NCBI GenBank assembly: GCA_025331445.1
Contig: JAIWNE010000035.1
Coordinates: 186,001-250,000, forward strand
Source: Blakeslea trispora
Taxonomy: Eukaryota > Mucoromycota > Mucoromycetes > Mucorales > Choanephoraceae
Reading direction: 5' to 3'
Length of the DNA stretch: 64,000 nucleotides
The notes below the pieces were generated by a model. The model did no database searches, was not told the origin of the DNA, and saw only the letters and a program-made list of their open reading frames with translations. Below are positions 39,691-51,129 of the stretch, piece after piece (the first letter of the stretch is position 1; every line of letters starts with the position of its first letter). The position numbers and the translations under genes are program-made.

Positions 39691-41998
39691 CGATCCATAC
39701 TTGAGTTTCAATATATTACATAAGCTATATAATACTACCCTTCTTTTGAATGTACATTAGAGCTGTTCTAGTAAGAAGGTTATGAATGTTATATTAGCTA
39801 ATCTATCGCTATGATGTCTTTAAAGTGCATTCTTTTTTTCTGTTCTTTCTTTGGGTAAATGTCCCTATTTGTACCAATACAAGTTTTAGTTCTTTAGATT
39901 ATTAGGATGAGAGCTAAATGCAAACTCTGATTGCAGGAAAAAGATTGCTGCTAGAGTTCTTGAGTTTTACAGCTCCCCTTGTGAGTTCTGTCTTTATACT
40001 GGAGATGCAAAGTCACCGGCTTTTGATCTATTCTCTTGGGTAGGGCTGGAGAAAAGTATGTCAAGGCTTCATCTAACTGGCTTTTGCTGCCAGAGTCTGG
40101 ATGATAACATACAGGACGACTGTAATCATTCCCAAGTACTTGTATGCAATCAATGCTGTCAAACGAAAAAAAGGACACACCAGCTGTTTCAGCTCTTTTT
40201 GGCAATCATAGCTAGTCGCTTCATCTTATATCTTATGCAAATCAATGCCACATAGGATAGTCATTTTGACTTCATCTGTGGTCATTCCAATTACTATTGT
40301 CATATGTTGAAGTATCAAAGGGTTATCACCTATTTTGAACATTGCAGCAATGTATCGAGACAAAGCAGGAAAACCCGTGTAAACATGCTAGTACTATACA
40401 CCAAAGTACATGAAACAGTTTGAACACAATAAGAGACATTGAGCCAATGAGATTCGCCTACAAGAGTATCAAGGCAAGTCTTAGTACTGTCGACTTCTGT
40501 AGATTCCTTTCTCCATCATAGTCACAGTCAACAACAGGAGTTAAATAAACCCATCAACTGCTGAGACAAACAAACCTACACAGGAATTGCTTTATAGCTA
40601 TTTTTATGACATGGTTAACTTGTATTTTTTTTTTACTGATATAAAAGCATACGTATATCATCCTGTTCTCTTTTTTTTTTACTGCAGAACAATGAACAGT
40701 AATCGCTGTAATTGATCTATGCCAAGCTCTTCGCTTTACATGCCAATGATAGAAATGTGGTCTTACTGTATTGTCAAACAAAGAACCAAGGTCCAGACTG
40801 GTCTATACAGAAAGAACAAACAAACAACCAATATATCAGCCAATGAGGACAATTGATCAGTAATGTGGTCAATCCGCTCTATAAAAACAAAGAAGAAAAA
40901 TATTCTTTTCCCCTCTTTTTCTTTTCTCTAATTATTAGTTAAATGAATACACACTACACAAAGGTAACAAAGCTGTTCAGTAGACTATGAAATGTTTGCT
41001 AATGATTGCCTAGATAACTATATTGCAAGCCTCTTGTTATTTGTATGATATGCAAAAAAGAAATTGCTTGAGAAAAGGCATGTAGCTTATCGTGATTGTT
41101 GTCGCGTAACTGTATTAATCAAAATGAACAGATTTTGCTAGGCAAGGTTCTTTATTCTTCTTACAGATGTGGTAAGCCATCTATTCAAGAGCTGAAAATG
41201 ATATCTGAGAAACAGAAAGACTAAAACAATGTTTACACTTTAGGCTTTTTATTATCAGAGGTAAGTTATTGATACTATGAAAAACGGCATGTCCATAGTA
41301 AAGTCCTATATAGATCAATTTAAATCTCTGTCGGCAACAGAGAAGTCCTTTTGGAAGTAAGTATATTTCTCCCTTCCTAAATGTTCTATTCTAATGCCTT
41401 GTATCTAGCTGCTTATTATATGGCTGTATAAATACAATTAGCAGGTCTTATCAACTGTATTTAGTCCAGTCAATTGGTGTGGCAAGTTTTCAAGCCATGC
41501 CTGACTATAAAAAATTGCCCCCTCTGCTCACAACTGCCAAGAGTGGCTAGAATTGAAATTAAAATTGAAAGCAGTAAATATAGTGATTTAGCATACTCAT
41601 AGTGGTATAACTAACATCTAGAATTCGCCTTAAGCCTATGATTCTGGTGGCCTCGAGCAATTACGCATATGTGTAATCTCTTCAAGGCTATTAATATACC
41701 AAAACCAAGAAGCAAAAAGCAAGTGCTTATCGTTGAAAATACTAGACACATACGAGCACATGTAAGCTATGCATTTCAGCAGCTTGGGGCTGTTACATCT
41801 TTCTAACGTTGATGAATTTAGTTTGAACACTGTTGAATATGTTGATTGGACTGCTGGCCACACTGAAGAAGAATATGCTAGCTACTAGGTGCCCATATTG
41901 AGAATAATGTTCCGTGGAACTAGCGTGAGCCTGAAAACGTATGGCAGAAATATGGCAGAAATATGTACTTTGACTGTTACTAACACTCTCCTCATCTT
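39691..41998. other. Accessory region of mostly unrecognised, degraded sequence
   Basis: About 2.3 kb with many short frames, none with a confident domain. The part from about 41790 reads LDEF-SLNTVEYVDWTAGHTEEEYAS on the plus strand directly upstream of family copy B and probably belongs to it. The rest may be decayed transposon or family sequence but I cannot prove that. Confidence 0.4.
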
Positions 41999-42425
41999 TC
42001 TTAGTGGTGAAGTAACATCCGCTGCTTCCAAGTTTGAAAGACAAATAAATGAGTGCGAATGTGGAGGGGTTTCACAGTATGTCATGGGTCGAAGCATTGA
42101 TTTGCTTTTGAAGGGTCATCTGTCAGACGACAAAGACAAGCAGCAAGAAATTGAAATAGCAGCCATGGAAATTAAACCTGCTGGTGTACCTGGAGACTGA
42201 AACCATACAGCTCAACAAAAAACGTACGAGTCAACAAGAGCATATTGGGCTGTCTGCAGTTACATAGGGCGAATTCGCTGATGATAACCTTTTCACAATT
42301 GGCATGGATATTATTGGCAATGTTTTCATCATGAGTCTTGATTACAACCACCACATCCTCAAATTGCTTGATCACATAAAGCTATATTCAAAAAGCTTCA
42401 CCCCGAAATTTAACTGTGATCGATA
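41999..42425 (+). pseudogene. Fragment of the IDL...EIK multigene family (copy B)
   Basis: After an acceptor-like cttag at 41997-42001 the plus strand reads SGEVTSAASKFERQINECE, GRSIDLLLKGHLSDDKD, QEIEIAAMEIKPAG. A frame change after EIKPAG then gives LETETIQLNKKRTSQQEHIG and, after an in-frame stop near 42270, GEFADDNLFTIGMDIIG and YNHHILKLLDHIKLY. The order SGE, IDL, EIK, KxxTxxQQ is the same as in the gene at 53078-55180, so this is a broken paralogue. Its end overlaps the left arm of the large palindrome. Confidence 0.65.
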
Positions 42426-42647
42426 GCCATTCTGCAAGAAATAGACTTGAATGAACCAGGATCTCTTGGTTAGAAAGCTCTTTTTCTTCTCAAGCATACT
42501 ATGATACACTGATTCATTCAAGTCTATTTCTTGCAGAATGGCTATCGATCACAGTTAAATTTCGGGGTGAAGCTTTTTGAATATAGCTTTATGTGATCAA
42601 GCAATTTGAGGATGTGGTGGTTGCCGTCAAGGCTTATGATGAAAACA
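42321..42647. repeat. Large inverted repeat: 135-bp arms, 57-bp spacer
   Basis: Left arm 42321-42455 and right arm 42513-42647 are reverse complements of equal length without gaps. The inner ~100 bp look identical and a few mismatches lie near the outer ends (around 42335-42345 and 42620-42637). The spacer is 42456-42512. Both arms encode the same family segment pointing outward from the centre (IKQFEDVVV in each direction). Confidence 0.9.
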
Positions 42648-42974
42648 TGTTTCTGCCAGCAGACAAGGATGAGATAATGGATTTCATGGGCAGCAATACA
42701 TTGGATCAGCTGCTCAATTTTATGGTAAGCATTACAACCTTAAACACTTTGCGTATACTTAACACAACTTTTCGTATAGGATGAGATTACCAATCTCTAT
42801 CAAAAGGTCAAACTGGCATCAAAGAGATTCAAAAGAAAGCGTACTTCCTCACGTACAAGTAACAACTTTGCTCCTCGTGTCTCACCTCCACCTCCAATTC
42901 AAGAGTTTCCTGAAGCAACACTTTTTACTCCAAAGCGACCCATAAATAAAAAGTCGCAAGAAGAAATAATTTGA
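42593..42974 (+). pseudogene. C-terminal fragment of the same multigene family (copy C)
   Basis: Plus-strand frame starting inside the right palindrome arm: IKQFEDVVVAVKAYDENMF, then LDQLLNFM up to 42724, an intron (gtaagc...tatag) and from 42780 DEITNLYQKVKLASKRFKRK, a Ser/Arg/Pro-rich tail and stop at 42972-42974. The K/R-rich tail after the last helix resembles the end of the gene at 53078-55180 (KSKPVRREAE...KRRKRS). No start or core domain is attached. Confidence 0.5.
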
Positions 42975-43009
42975 TTGCATGTCTAGTTAAATAAATTATA
43001 AAAGTTCTT

Positions 43010-43245
43010 TCTTCAAACATTTATGAAAGCAATCACTGAAATGCTGGATGAAATTTTACAGATGCTTAATCAGAACGTCTTCACTACCCTCAGTGATTCT
43101 TTAATTGAGGACTTTTACACTATTTAGCTGGCTTTTTCTGATTTTATCCTTCAGGACTCTCCAAAACATCTCAATGGGATTGTGCTCAGAGGAACAAGGT
43201 GGAAGACATACTGTGCGACTCGAAATAAGTTGCGAATTCTGAATT
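43010..43245 (-). pseudogene. Tc1/mariner transposase C-terminal relic
   Basis: Minus strand reads VCLPPCSSEHNPIEMFWRVL then KDKIRKSQLNSVKVLN, a stop, RITEGSEDV and IQHFSDCFHKCLKKELL. The LPPxSxxxNPIExxW block carries the third catalytic acid of Tc1/mariner transposases. Several in-frame stops make it dead. A close relative lies at 57950-58165 on the plus strand. Confidence 0.65.
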
Positions 43246-43374
43246 TAAAAGAGTACTTTACATTATGAAGGTTGTTATGCATCATTACAGCTTTTGCTTA
43301 TCAAAGGTGCCTTCATACTTTGAGGATATGTAAAATAAAGTATAATGCTTTATTTGGCTAAAAAAAAAGTGGAT

Positions 43375-43735
43375 TGGTTAATATTTTGTATGGCCTCCAT
43401 GAGCTTTTGCAATTGATTTGCATCTTCGGCTCATACTGCTAACGAAGTTGTTCAGATACCCTGGCGTAAGCTTGTACCATTCCTTTTTCAAAAAACCTCT
43501 TTAAATCACTTGGAGTATGCTCCTACATGAAAGAGAAAATTGTCTTCCTGCAATATATAGTCAACATTGATCTTCTTTGACTCTTTCTCAATCCGTTCTA
43601 ACCATCCTAGTTCCAGCGCTAGCACCTTTTAGCGTGAACTTGGTCCCATCAGACTAAACTAACTTATCCTAGTCAGCTTTTGTCCAGTTTAGCCTTTTCT
43701 TTGGTCCAAGCTAATTGTGATTGTTTATGTGTATA
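43375..43735 (-). pseudogene. Second Tc1/mariner relic, different subfamily
   Basis: Minus strand contains LNWTKADWDKLV followed by a stop and SDGTKFTLKG (the WTxxDWxxVxxSDE region around the first catalytic Asp) and, further on, LNNFVSSMSRRCKSIAKAHG then GHTKY and stop, which is the typical Tc1 C-terminal end. The middle of the protein is missing and stops interrupt it. Confidence 0.6.
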
Positions 43736-43919
43736 CTTCAGAACTGGTCTTTTTTGCTGCTACACATGATTTGAACTTCATACGACACAAGGCTAAAGAT
43801 AGAAGATCGCTTCTTTTTGCTTGCAAAATATGCTTTTCTGTATTCTATAATCTATCTTCTTCCTTAGCTTTATTTGATCTTTTTTAAATAAGAAAGAGGG
43901 AGGGAATGTTTTTTTTTTA

Positions 43920-46474
43920 TTAAATCTTAGTCAAAAGCATTTTAATCTCAGCAAGCTGAAGATCAATCACTTGCTTGATTTTAGGGTCTACATCTTTTTG
44001 AGAGCTGACAGCAGCCTCTAATCTATCCAAATTAGCCTTCAAAGAGGGATAGTGCTTATCGCTCTGAGCAACCTTGTAAAGTGACTTGGTAGCCAACAAG
44101 AGTTTTTGCTGGTTCAAATAGATCTCAAAACCAAGGCTATGAATCTCGGGATTCTGAGGAGCCAACAATTCCAAGGGCTTCAAGAATAAAAGTGCATCTT
44201 CCAAAGGTGTTTGCGTGTTGAGGTACTTTTCACCTTCAGGGTCCGCATCCGTAGGCTTCTTGTCATTCTTTGGCTTGACTTCCTCTTTCACTTGAGTTGC
44301 CTTCTTGTTCTCAGCATCTTGTTGAGCCTTTAAAGCAGCCTTACGAGCCTTGTTTCTGGCCTTCTTCTTTTCAGCCTCTGTCATGTTGGTCTCATCCAAT
44401 TCGTCTCCTTCCTTGGGCTGATGACTGGCCATGGCAAGATAAGCCTTGATAGCACCCTTAGCAGCCTTGAGGTAAAAGGGGTGTGCTCTCAACTTGTCTT
44501 CCCAGCGCAAGGACTCCACATAGGCACGTAAAGTCAATTTACGTAAACAATAACTATGGAAATCAAATTGATCATCAAAGTAATCCAGATAGAATTTCTC
44601 CAATGCATGGAATCGCTTCAGTGCTCGACCATAATCTTTCTTTTCAAGATAAGCATGACCTTCTTCAATCATGAACCATTGACATTGCATATCAGTCAAG
44701 TCTTGAAGTGCCGTCACATCCTTACGGGTAAATAAGGTCAAGATGCGTTCTGCCTCTTCAATCTTACCGGCTCGCATCAAGTATTTGGCGCACTTGGAGT
44801 TGATGAAACGATCTTGAAGGTCGATTTCACGAGCCTCATTCATGACCTCAGAGGCCTCTTGTATCTTACCGGCATGCTTCAGGATTCTACCTTTGGTCAT
44901 GTAAAGTTCGACCACGGTAGGTGTATGAGCAATAGCCTTGTTGATCCAGACAAGTGCTTGATCGTGTTGCTTGCAGAAATCAGCTTGTTTGGCAAGGTAG
45001 TACAAGACCCACAAGAGAGCTGTAGGAGGTTCCTTGTTTTGTTGATCGTCGCCAAAGGTATGGTTCTTTTCTAATGACACATGATAGCTATCGACAAGTT
45101 CCTCAATCATACGCTTCTTTTCTGCATCCGCATAGTATCTCTTCATGGAAGTGAACAGAGAGGGAATACCCTTTCTGAATCCATTTTGAAGTGTAGCATC
45201 CACCTTTGTCTTGAATGAATTTCCTTCGGCATGTTGAAGGATGAGTTGTTCAATGATCTTTGAACGAGGGTATTGAGTGAAAAGATCGGCAAGTGTTTGA
45301 TTGATCTCGGCTATAGCAAATCCGGATTTTGTTTTAGATGTCTATACATATACATACATCCACGCATATATTACCATTTTCTTTGAGACTCAATACTTGA
45401 TGAATATAATCCACATTGTTGGGATTGATACTGATTAATTCTCTATAAGCTATTTCGGCCTCTTCCTTTCTGTTCAATTTGCTTAAATATAAAGCATTCT
45501 TTTCCTTCCAAGCTCTCTTATCAGTCACTTGAGATTCAATTTCAATCAAATGGTCCAAAGCCTTTTGATAATCGCCAGCTTCTTCCAAAAGCATGTTTTC
45601 ATACATGTGTAATTCAGAACGTTCATAATCAGTAGCAGCAGCCTAAAAAAAAACATAGATATATCAATGCTTATTCTTTTTCTCTCTCTTTCTCTGTTTT
45701 TCTTTACCTGAACATTGGATTCAGCTTGTGTCTTTAAGACCTTGAGACCCTTCAAGGGCTCACCCACCAATTGATAAGAGATGGCCAAACCAAGCCAAAA
45801 AGGAGGGTTTTGTGGTCTGGTCTCTAACAATTTAGTGCGTGTTTCCTAAACAGCAAAGTTAAATTGATAAAACATAGTTTATGGATGCAAGCAACTTACG
45901 ACCAAAGCATCGTAATGACGCATTTGTGTTTGCAAGACGGCAAAGTCACGAAGGATATTGATGTCGTTCTTGTTGAATTTGAGTGCGTTAGCATAACATT
46001 TAGCTGCTTCTTCATAATTCTTGTCAGCACGATACAAAAGACCATAGACATGCCAACCTTGAAATCGAGCAATTAGTTCAGTAAGAAAAAATCCTTATGT
46101 GATAGATACTTTACAGATATGAGAGGTCAAGTCTTTCAAAAGACCCTTCTTGACATATTCATAACCTTCTTCCTTCTTTTCAAGGTTATTCAAAAACAAA
46201 CCCTTCATGGCCAAGGTTTCTATTATGAGGAATAGCAAAATAAGCATCCACTCTTTCTTGTACAAGAAAATACTTACCACCATGATCAGGATGAGTCTTG
46301 AGGATACTTTCAGCTAACTTCAAGCCCTTTTTATATTGACGAGACTCATAGTTTTTCTAAGTAGAAGTTGTTAACAAGAGAAAGAAAACAAAACGCGTTC
46401 CAAAACTAAACTACCAAAATGTTTCTGAAAACAGTAGCTTCTCTAGGAGGAAGCTGTCTATTAGCACTAGCCAT
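43920..46474 (-). CDS. NAA15: NatA auxiliary subunit (NAA15/Nat1), TPR scaffold
   Basis: Ribosome-associated scaffold that anchors the catalytic NAA10 and mediates N-terminal acetylation of nascent chains. Exons (minus): 46474-46415, 46356-46278, 46219-46115, 46057-45900, 45845-45708, 45642-45375, 45310-43920; 732 aa. Start [20 protein letters not shown] is the conserved NAA15 beginning (LPxxExxxFkxIL). TPR repeats run throughout: [59 protein letters not shown] Lys/Glu-rich segment ([20 protein letters not shown]) near the C-terminus matches the family's basic helix. The gene starts 155 bp downstream of the Hsp104 stop on the same strand. Confidence 0.95.
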
Positions 46475-46629
46475 GGTCTTTGTTTTCTCTTGAAGAAAAT
46501 AAAAATAATCAAGAAAAGAAAGACCTCGAAAAAAATTGAAAAAGCCATAAGTGGCTGGGTCTAAAAATGTTTATAAGGCAAAATTCATTTTTTTCTTTAT
46601 TTACAAAAAATTAAAAAAAGGGAGGGTAT

Positions 46630-49296
46630 TTAGTCCATATCAAGTTCATCATCTTCATCCATAGGTTCAATGTATCCAGCTTCACTTTCGTGATTGCGTA
46701 AGAGTTCAATTTCACCATCCGCATTTACATCTACTTGAGCTACTTCATTATTACGGATACCACCATCCAGAATCAACTTGGCCAATGGGTTCAAAATACG
46801 CTGTTGCACAAGACGATTCAATGGACGAGCACCAAAGATGGGTTCATAACCATTTGTTCCGAGCCATTGCTTGGCAGCATCAGAGACTTGCAAAGTAATA
46901 CGACGATCTTTCATACGTTCTTGAATTTCTTGAAGACGAACATCGACAATACCCACAATGTTGTTTTGAGAAAGACGGTTAAAGATGACCAATTCATCAA
47001 TTCTGTTGGTGAATTCGGGACTGAAATGTTGACGTACGATTTCCAAGATCTTTTCTTTCAAAAGGATAGTATCACCTGCATGATTGTCGACTAACAGACC
47101 AGAGCCCAAGTTGGAAGTCATGACGATGATTGAGTTACGGAAATCGATCTTGCGACCCTTGGAGTCATGAATAAAGCCTTCATCCAACACCTGTAAGAGA
47201 ACATTGGCTACATCCTTATGGGCCTTTTCTAGCTCATCCAGCAAGACAACAGAATAAGGCTTACGACGGACTTGTTCAAACAAACCGCCTTCTTCATGAC
47301 CGACATAACCAGGAGGAGCACCAATCAATTTAGCCACACTGTGTTGTTCCATCAATTCACTCATATCAATACGGATCATGTTACGAGCATCATCAAACAA
47401 GAATTCAGCCAGTGTCTTACAGAGTAAGGTCTTACCGACACCTGTGGGACCCAAGAACATGAAGGAGGCCAAAGGTTTGTTGGGATCCTGAAGACCAGCC
47501 TTAGAGATACGGATAGCATTGGAGACAGCCTTGATACCAGCATCTTGACCAACAACTTTCTTTGCCAATTCAGATTCCATCGTCAAGAGCTTTTCACGCT
47601 CAGTCTTGGCCAAGTTTTGAACAGGAATACCGGTCCAGCGAGAGACAACTTCCATGATTTGTTCAGGACGCACCAGTTCAGACAACATGGTAGTGTCTGG
47701 GTTTTCATTGGCTGCTGCCTCACTCATCTTGCGTTGATATTGGACTTGGAGTTCGGCAATACGTTGTTCAACATCAGGAATAGCATAGAATTCAATATCG
47801 GCAGCTGTATCAATATCCTTGCGGTTCTTGGCTTCAATGGCTTTGGATCGAAGATCATCCAACTTTTGCTTCAAGTCACGGATTTGATCCAGACGTCCCT
47901 TAGTCATTTCATACTTGAGCTTCAATGGCTTCAATTCTTCATCAATACGAGCGATTTCTTCAGTCACAGCCTGTAAACGTTCCTTGGAATCCTTGTTGTT
48001 CTTTTCCTTTTCCAGAGCCTTGGCTTCAATCTCGAGTTGGAAGCGTTTACGTTCAAGAACATCGATTTCTTCTGGCTTAGAGTCCAACTGGACACGGGTA
48101 TTAGCAGCAGCCTCATCAATCAGATCAATGGCCTTATCTGGCAAGAAACGAGTAGTGATATAACGGTCCGAGAGTTGAGCGGCTGTGACCAAACTAGAAT
48201 CGGTAATCTTGACACCATGGTAGTTTTCATAACGTTCCTTGAGACCACGCAAGATGGAAATAGTGGCAGCCACAGAGGGTTCTCCTACATCCACCTTTTG
48301 GAAACGACGTTCAAAGGCTGGATCCTTTTCGATTTCACGGTATTCTGTAATGGTAGTAGCACCCACACAACGGAGTTCACCACGAGCCAACATGGGCTTT
48401 AACAAGTTGGCAGCATCCATGGAACCCTCAGCCTTACCGGCGCCCAAGACAGTATGGATTTCATCAATAAACAGAATGACACCTTCCTTGGACTCCTTGA
48501 CTTCTTTCAAAACGGCCTTCAAACGTTCTTCGAATTCACCACGGTATTTAGCACCAGCAATCAAAGCACCCATGTCCAATGAAAACAACTTACATTGTAA
48601 TGATTGAGGTACATCTCGTTCTACAATACGACGAGCCAGACCTTCTACAATAGCTGTCTTACCCACACCAGGTTCACCCACCAAGACGGGATTGTTCTTT
48701 GTACGTCTTGCCAACACACGAATCACACGACGAATTTCATCATCACGACCAATAACTGGATCGAGTTTACCGGCCTGAGCCATCTGAGTGAGATCGATGG
48801 CATATTTAGCCAATGCCTCATAGACTTCTTCGGCATTCTTTGAGTCGACTCGACGATTACCTCGGATCTGAGCAATAGCTGATTGAAGTGCCTTCTTAGA
48901 GATACCGGCGTCTTTGATGGGTTTGAAGATAGCATCATCTTCTGTAAAGGCCAAGATGATATGATCCACTGAGATGAATGAATCCTTTTGATCTTTCATG
49001 TTCTTTTCAGCTGCACGTAAAAGTTTTGCTGTTTGAGGACCAATTGAGACTTCGACAGGTGCAGGATCTTGAGAAGGTAATTTGGTGAGCATGCGCTTGT
49101 ATTCTCTTTCCACCAGACCGGGATCGGCACCAGCCTTTTCCAAGATAGATTTAAATAAGGGTGTTTCTTCTGTTTCGTCCAATAATGCACATGCAATATG
49201 TGCAGGCATAATTTGTGAGTTGCCAAAATCGCGAGCTAAAGCTTGAGCTTTTGCTAAAGCCTTTTCAACTTTGTCTGTAAAATTCATTCCACTCAT
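46630..49296 (-). CDS. HSP104: Hsp104/ClpB disaggregase
   Basis: Hexameric AAA+ disaggregase that pulls proteins out of aggregates together with Hsp70/Hsp40; cytosolic type. Single exon of 888 aa, the usual length and intron-free as is common for heat-shock genes. Domains: Clp_N repeats (1-145), NBD1 with Walker A GEPGVGKT and Walker [10 protein letters not shown], coiled-coil middle domain (about 405-530), NBD2 with GPTGVGKT and [11 protein letters not shown], and sensor 2 GARPLNR. The acidic end [12 protein letters not shown] resembles the Hsp104/Hsp90-type tail that recruits TPR co-chaperones. A TATA box and heat-shock-element-like sequence lie upstream. Intact. Confidence 0.97.
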   Translation of the reverse strand: MSGMNFTDKVEKALAKAQALARDFGNSQIMPAHIACALLDETEETPLFKSILEKAGADPGLVEREYKRMLTKLPSQDPAPVEVSIGPQTAKLLRAAEKNMKDQKDSFISVDHIILAFTEDDAIFKPIKDAGISKKALQSAIAQIRGNRRVDSKNAEEVYEALAKYAIDLTQMAQAGKLDPVIGRDDEIRRVIRVLARRTKNNPVLVGEPGVGKTAIVEGLARRIVERDVPQSLQCKLFSLDMGALIAGAKYRGEFEERLKAVLKEVKESKEGVILFIDEIHTVLGAGKAEGSMDAANLLKPMLARGELRCVGATTITEYREIEKDPAFERRFQKVDVGEPSVAATISILRGLKERYENYHGVKITDSSLVTAAQLSDRYITTRFLPDKAIDLIDEAAANTRVQLDSKPEEIDVLERKRFQLEIEAKALEKEKNNKDSKERLQAVTEEIARIDEELKPLKLKYEMTKGRLDQIRDLKQKLDDLRSKAIEAKNRKDIDTAADIEFYAIPDVEQRIAELQVQYQRKMSEAAANENPDTTMLSELVRPEQIMEVVSRWTGIPVQNLAKTEREKLLTMESELAKKVVGQDAGIKAVSNAIRISKAGLQDPNKPLASFMFLGPTGVGKTLLCKTLAEFLFDDARNMIRIDMSELMEQHSVAKLIGAPPGYVGHEEGGLFEQVRRKPYSVVLLDELEKAHKDVANVLLQVLDEGFIHDSKGRKIDFRNSIIVMTSNLGSGLLVDNHAGDTILLKEKILEIVRQHFSPEFTNRIDELVIFNRLSQNNIVGIVDVRLQEIQERMKDRRITLQVSDAAKQWLGTNGYEPIFGARPLNRLVQQRILNPLAKLILDGGIRNNEVAQVDVNADGEIELLRNHESEAGYIEPMDEDDELDMD

Positions 49297-49375
49297 TGTT
49301 TGTATTATTCGCTTTCTAGTTGATTTATGTATACGTGAAAAAAAAAAGTAAAATGATAGAAAAAACTTGCATCAC

Positions 49376-49501
49376 TTTTATATATCTTGTTCATGCTGCG
49401 TTTAAAAACTTCATGAGCCATAACTGGAAATCAATGGAAGCAACTCGAAAAATCTAGAAACTCCGCTAGAAAAAGTGAGTATTTGCTGGAACATTCAAGC
49501 A
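49376..49501 (-). promoter_or_regulatory. Hsp104 promoter: TATA box and heat-shock-element-like motif
   Basis: On the minus strand TATATAAAA occupies 49384-49376, 80-88 bp upstream of the ATG. At 49489-49501 the sequence GAAcaTTCaaGCA has two perfect alternating HSF units and a weaker third, about 195-205 bp upstream. Additional GAA/TTC units occur at 49447-49475. Heat induction is an inference from these motifs and the gene's identity. Confidence 0.55.
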
Positions 49502-49570
49502 AAAACAGAAAACCTTCTTTATGAACGCACTTTCAAACATTGCATCAATTCTTAAATGATGTATAGAATA

Positions 49571-51071
49571 CACCTTTTCCGGAAAAAGATTGCACTTAGA
49601 TTGCACTAGTAAAAAATTCGAATTGCGCTGACAAAAAATTCAGATTGTACGCTTGAAGAAAAGACATTGCATATTTCTTCAAAATAGATTGCATAAATGT
49701 GCAATCTCAAAGAGGTTCTTTGTTCAAGCATACTTGTAATTTAGAGTCAGAGTATCGACAGAAGCCACGAAGATCTTCCAAATAGACACTGTTGCAAGCA
49801 TCAACTATTCTTGAAGTCAAAGTCTCCTCCTTCAGCAACCTCTCTCTCTTCACTTTACTCTTAACCACAGACCAGAACTGCTCAATTGGATTAAGCTCAG
49901 GGGAATAAGGTGGAAGATACACGCATCCATATCCTCTACTAACAATCAGCTTCTCAATCTGGTCTGAAATATGGATAGGAGCATTGTCCATAATAAGGTA
50001 ATGCCCTTTGAATTGCTCATGTCGATCAAGTACATCCAATGTATCAGAAATGAAATTGAAATAATGACCAAGAACAGTTCCTACTGTCTTTTTTGCCTTT
50101 GGCTCACCTGTGACCTTTCTTTTCTTTGAGCTTTCTTGATAGGGTGCTCTAACCTTCATGTTAATAACACCCTGCGACGATATTGCTCCCAAAATAGTGA
50201 TTGTTCTAGCTCTCGTCTTTGGCTGAATAACAGTAGCTCGAGTACCCTTAGTTGACCAGGCCATAGTACGGCTCAAGCTGATATGGAAAGCAGACTCGTC
50301 AATGAAAACACAGTTGCTCATGAAGTTGATGTCTGTTTGTATCAAATTGGTTGCCCATTGAAAGCGTGCTTCAATGCTGCGAGGAGAATTTCTTTCTTTA
50401 GGTTCAAAGTGGGCTTTCTTAATTGTAAGAGCACAGTCATTGACCATAAAATCATGGACAGCAGTTTTTGCAATCTTGAGTCCTTCAAATTGGCTGGCGA
50501 GGCTTTCCATTGCTTCATTTACAGTGGCTCTAGGGTCTTCGCTGTATTTCTGAAGCAAGAAACCTTTGTGCTCCTCGTTGAGAATTTTTGGTCGCCCAAC
50601 TTTCTTCTTCTCTTTTTCTTCTTCTTGAGCTAGCTCAGGTTGTTCAGTTCTCTTTTGAGCTGCGTCTTCCTCTTTCTTGAACCAATAGTGAGCGGTACGC
50701 TTAGGTACGTCCAACTCTTTTGCTGCTTCAGGAACTGTATAGCCTTTAACGTAGACGAGGTGGAAAAAAGCGCTCCTTTTTCTCGTCACTATGTCTGGTG
50801 CATTTGCGCTGACTATGGCCTTGATCAGCGACAATCTCGGCTTTGACAATTTTCATTTTCTCTAATCTTTCAGGAGGCTTCAAGTCCATGTAGGTATCAT
50901 AGTTGGTGACGTCCTCAAGCGGAAACTGCTCGTTATCAACTTCCATTTCAACTGGTTCATTGCCGTACTCATCAAACACACTGCCCTTTCCGTCTTCTTG
51001 AAAAAATTTGAGGCTCATTTTATATGTTTCTTGTAGTTCTGTTGGAGTGCAATCTATTTCCGGAAAAGGTG
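49571..51071 (-). mobile_element. DD34E (Tc1/mariner-IS630-like) DNA transposon, copy 1
   Basis: Element of about 1.5 kb bounded by 26-bp inverted ends, 49571-49596 and 51046-51071 (CACCTTTTCCGGAAA...GATTGCACT, one mismatch). A second, longer subterminal block (49597-49690) at the transposase 3' side contains motifs (ATTGCGCTGACAAAAAATTC, GTACGCTTGAAGAAAAGAC) that recur at both ends of copy 2. No clean TA duplication is seen at the flanks (left gaata, right gaaat). It carries the transposase described next and sits immediately beside a LINE fragment. Confidence 0.8.
49707..51018 (-). CDS. DD34E transposase, two overlapping frames (copy 1)
   Basis: The first frame (51018-50746) starts MSLKFFQEDGKGSVFDEYGN and runs to KKERFFPPRLR. 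The second frame, +1 relative to it, carries FFHLVYVKGYTVPEAAKEL and the rest to the stop at 49707. The switch coincides with a T6 run (nt 50764-50769 on the minus strand); without one T the frames fuse as ERFFHLVYVKGY. Domains: HTH with TVPEAAKELDVPKRTAHYWF, then CVFIDESAFH, YLIMDNAPIH and PPYSPELNPIEQFW, giving D, D and E with 34 residues between the last two (DD34E). The protein frames are identical to those of copy 2. Either a shared frameshift mutation, programmed +1 shift, or an undetected intron. Confidence 0.8.
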
Positions 51072-51129
51072 GAAATAAACTTATTTTTGTAAAAGTATCG
51101 ATGGAGTTGTGAGTAGGAAAGGATAACTA

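Noticed and set aside
46735..48843. Plus-strand frames opposite Hsp104
   Set aside because: Shadows of the 888-codon Hsp104 gene; they have no independent domain or splice signal.
49707..51018. An intron explaining the transposase frame switch
   Set aside because: The overlap region has no GT-AG pair of usual size that joins the frames in phase; candidates of about 53 nt give a stop after joining.
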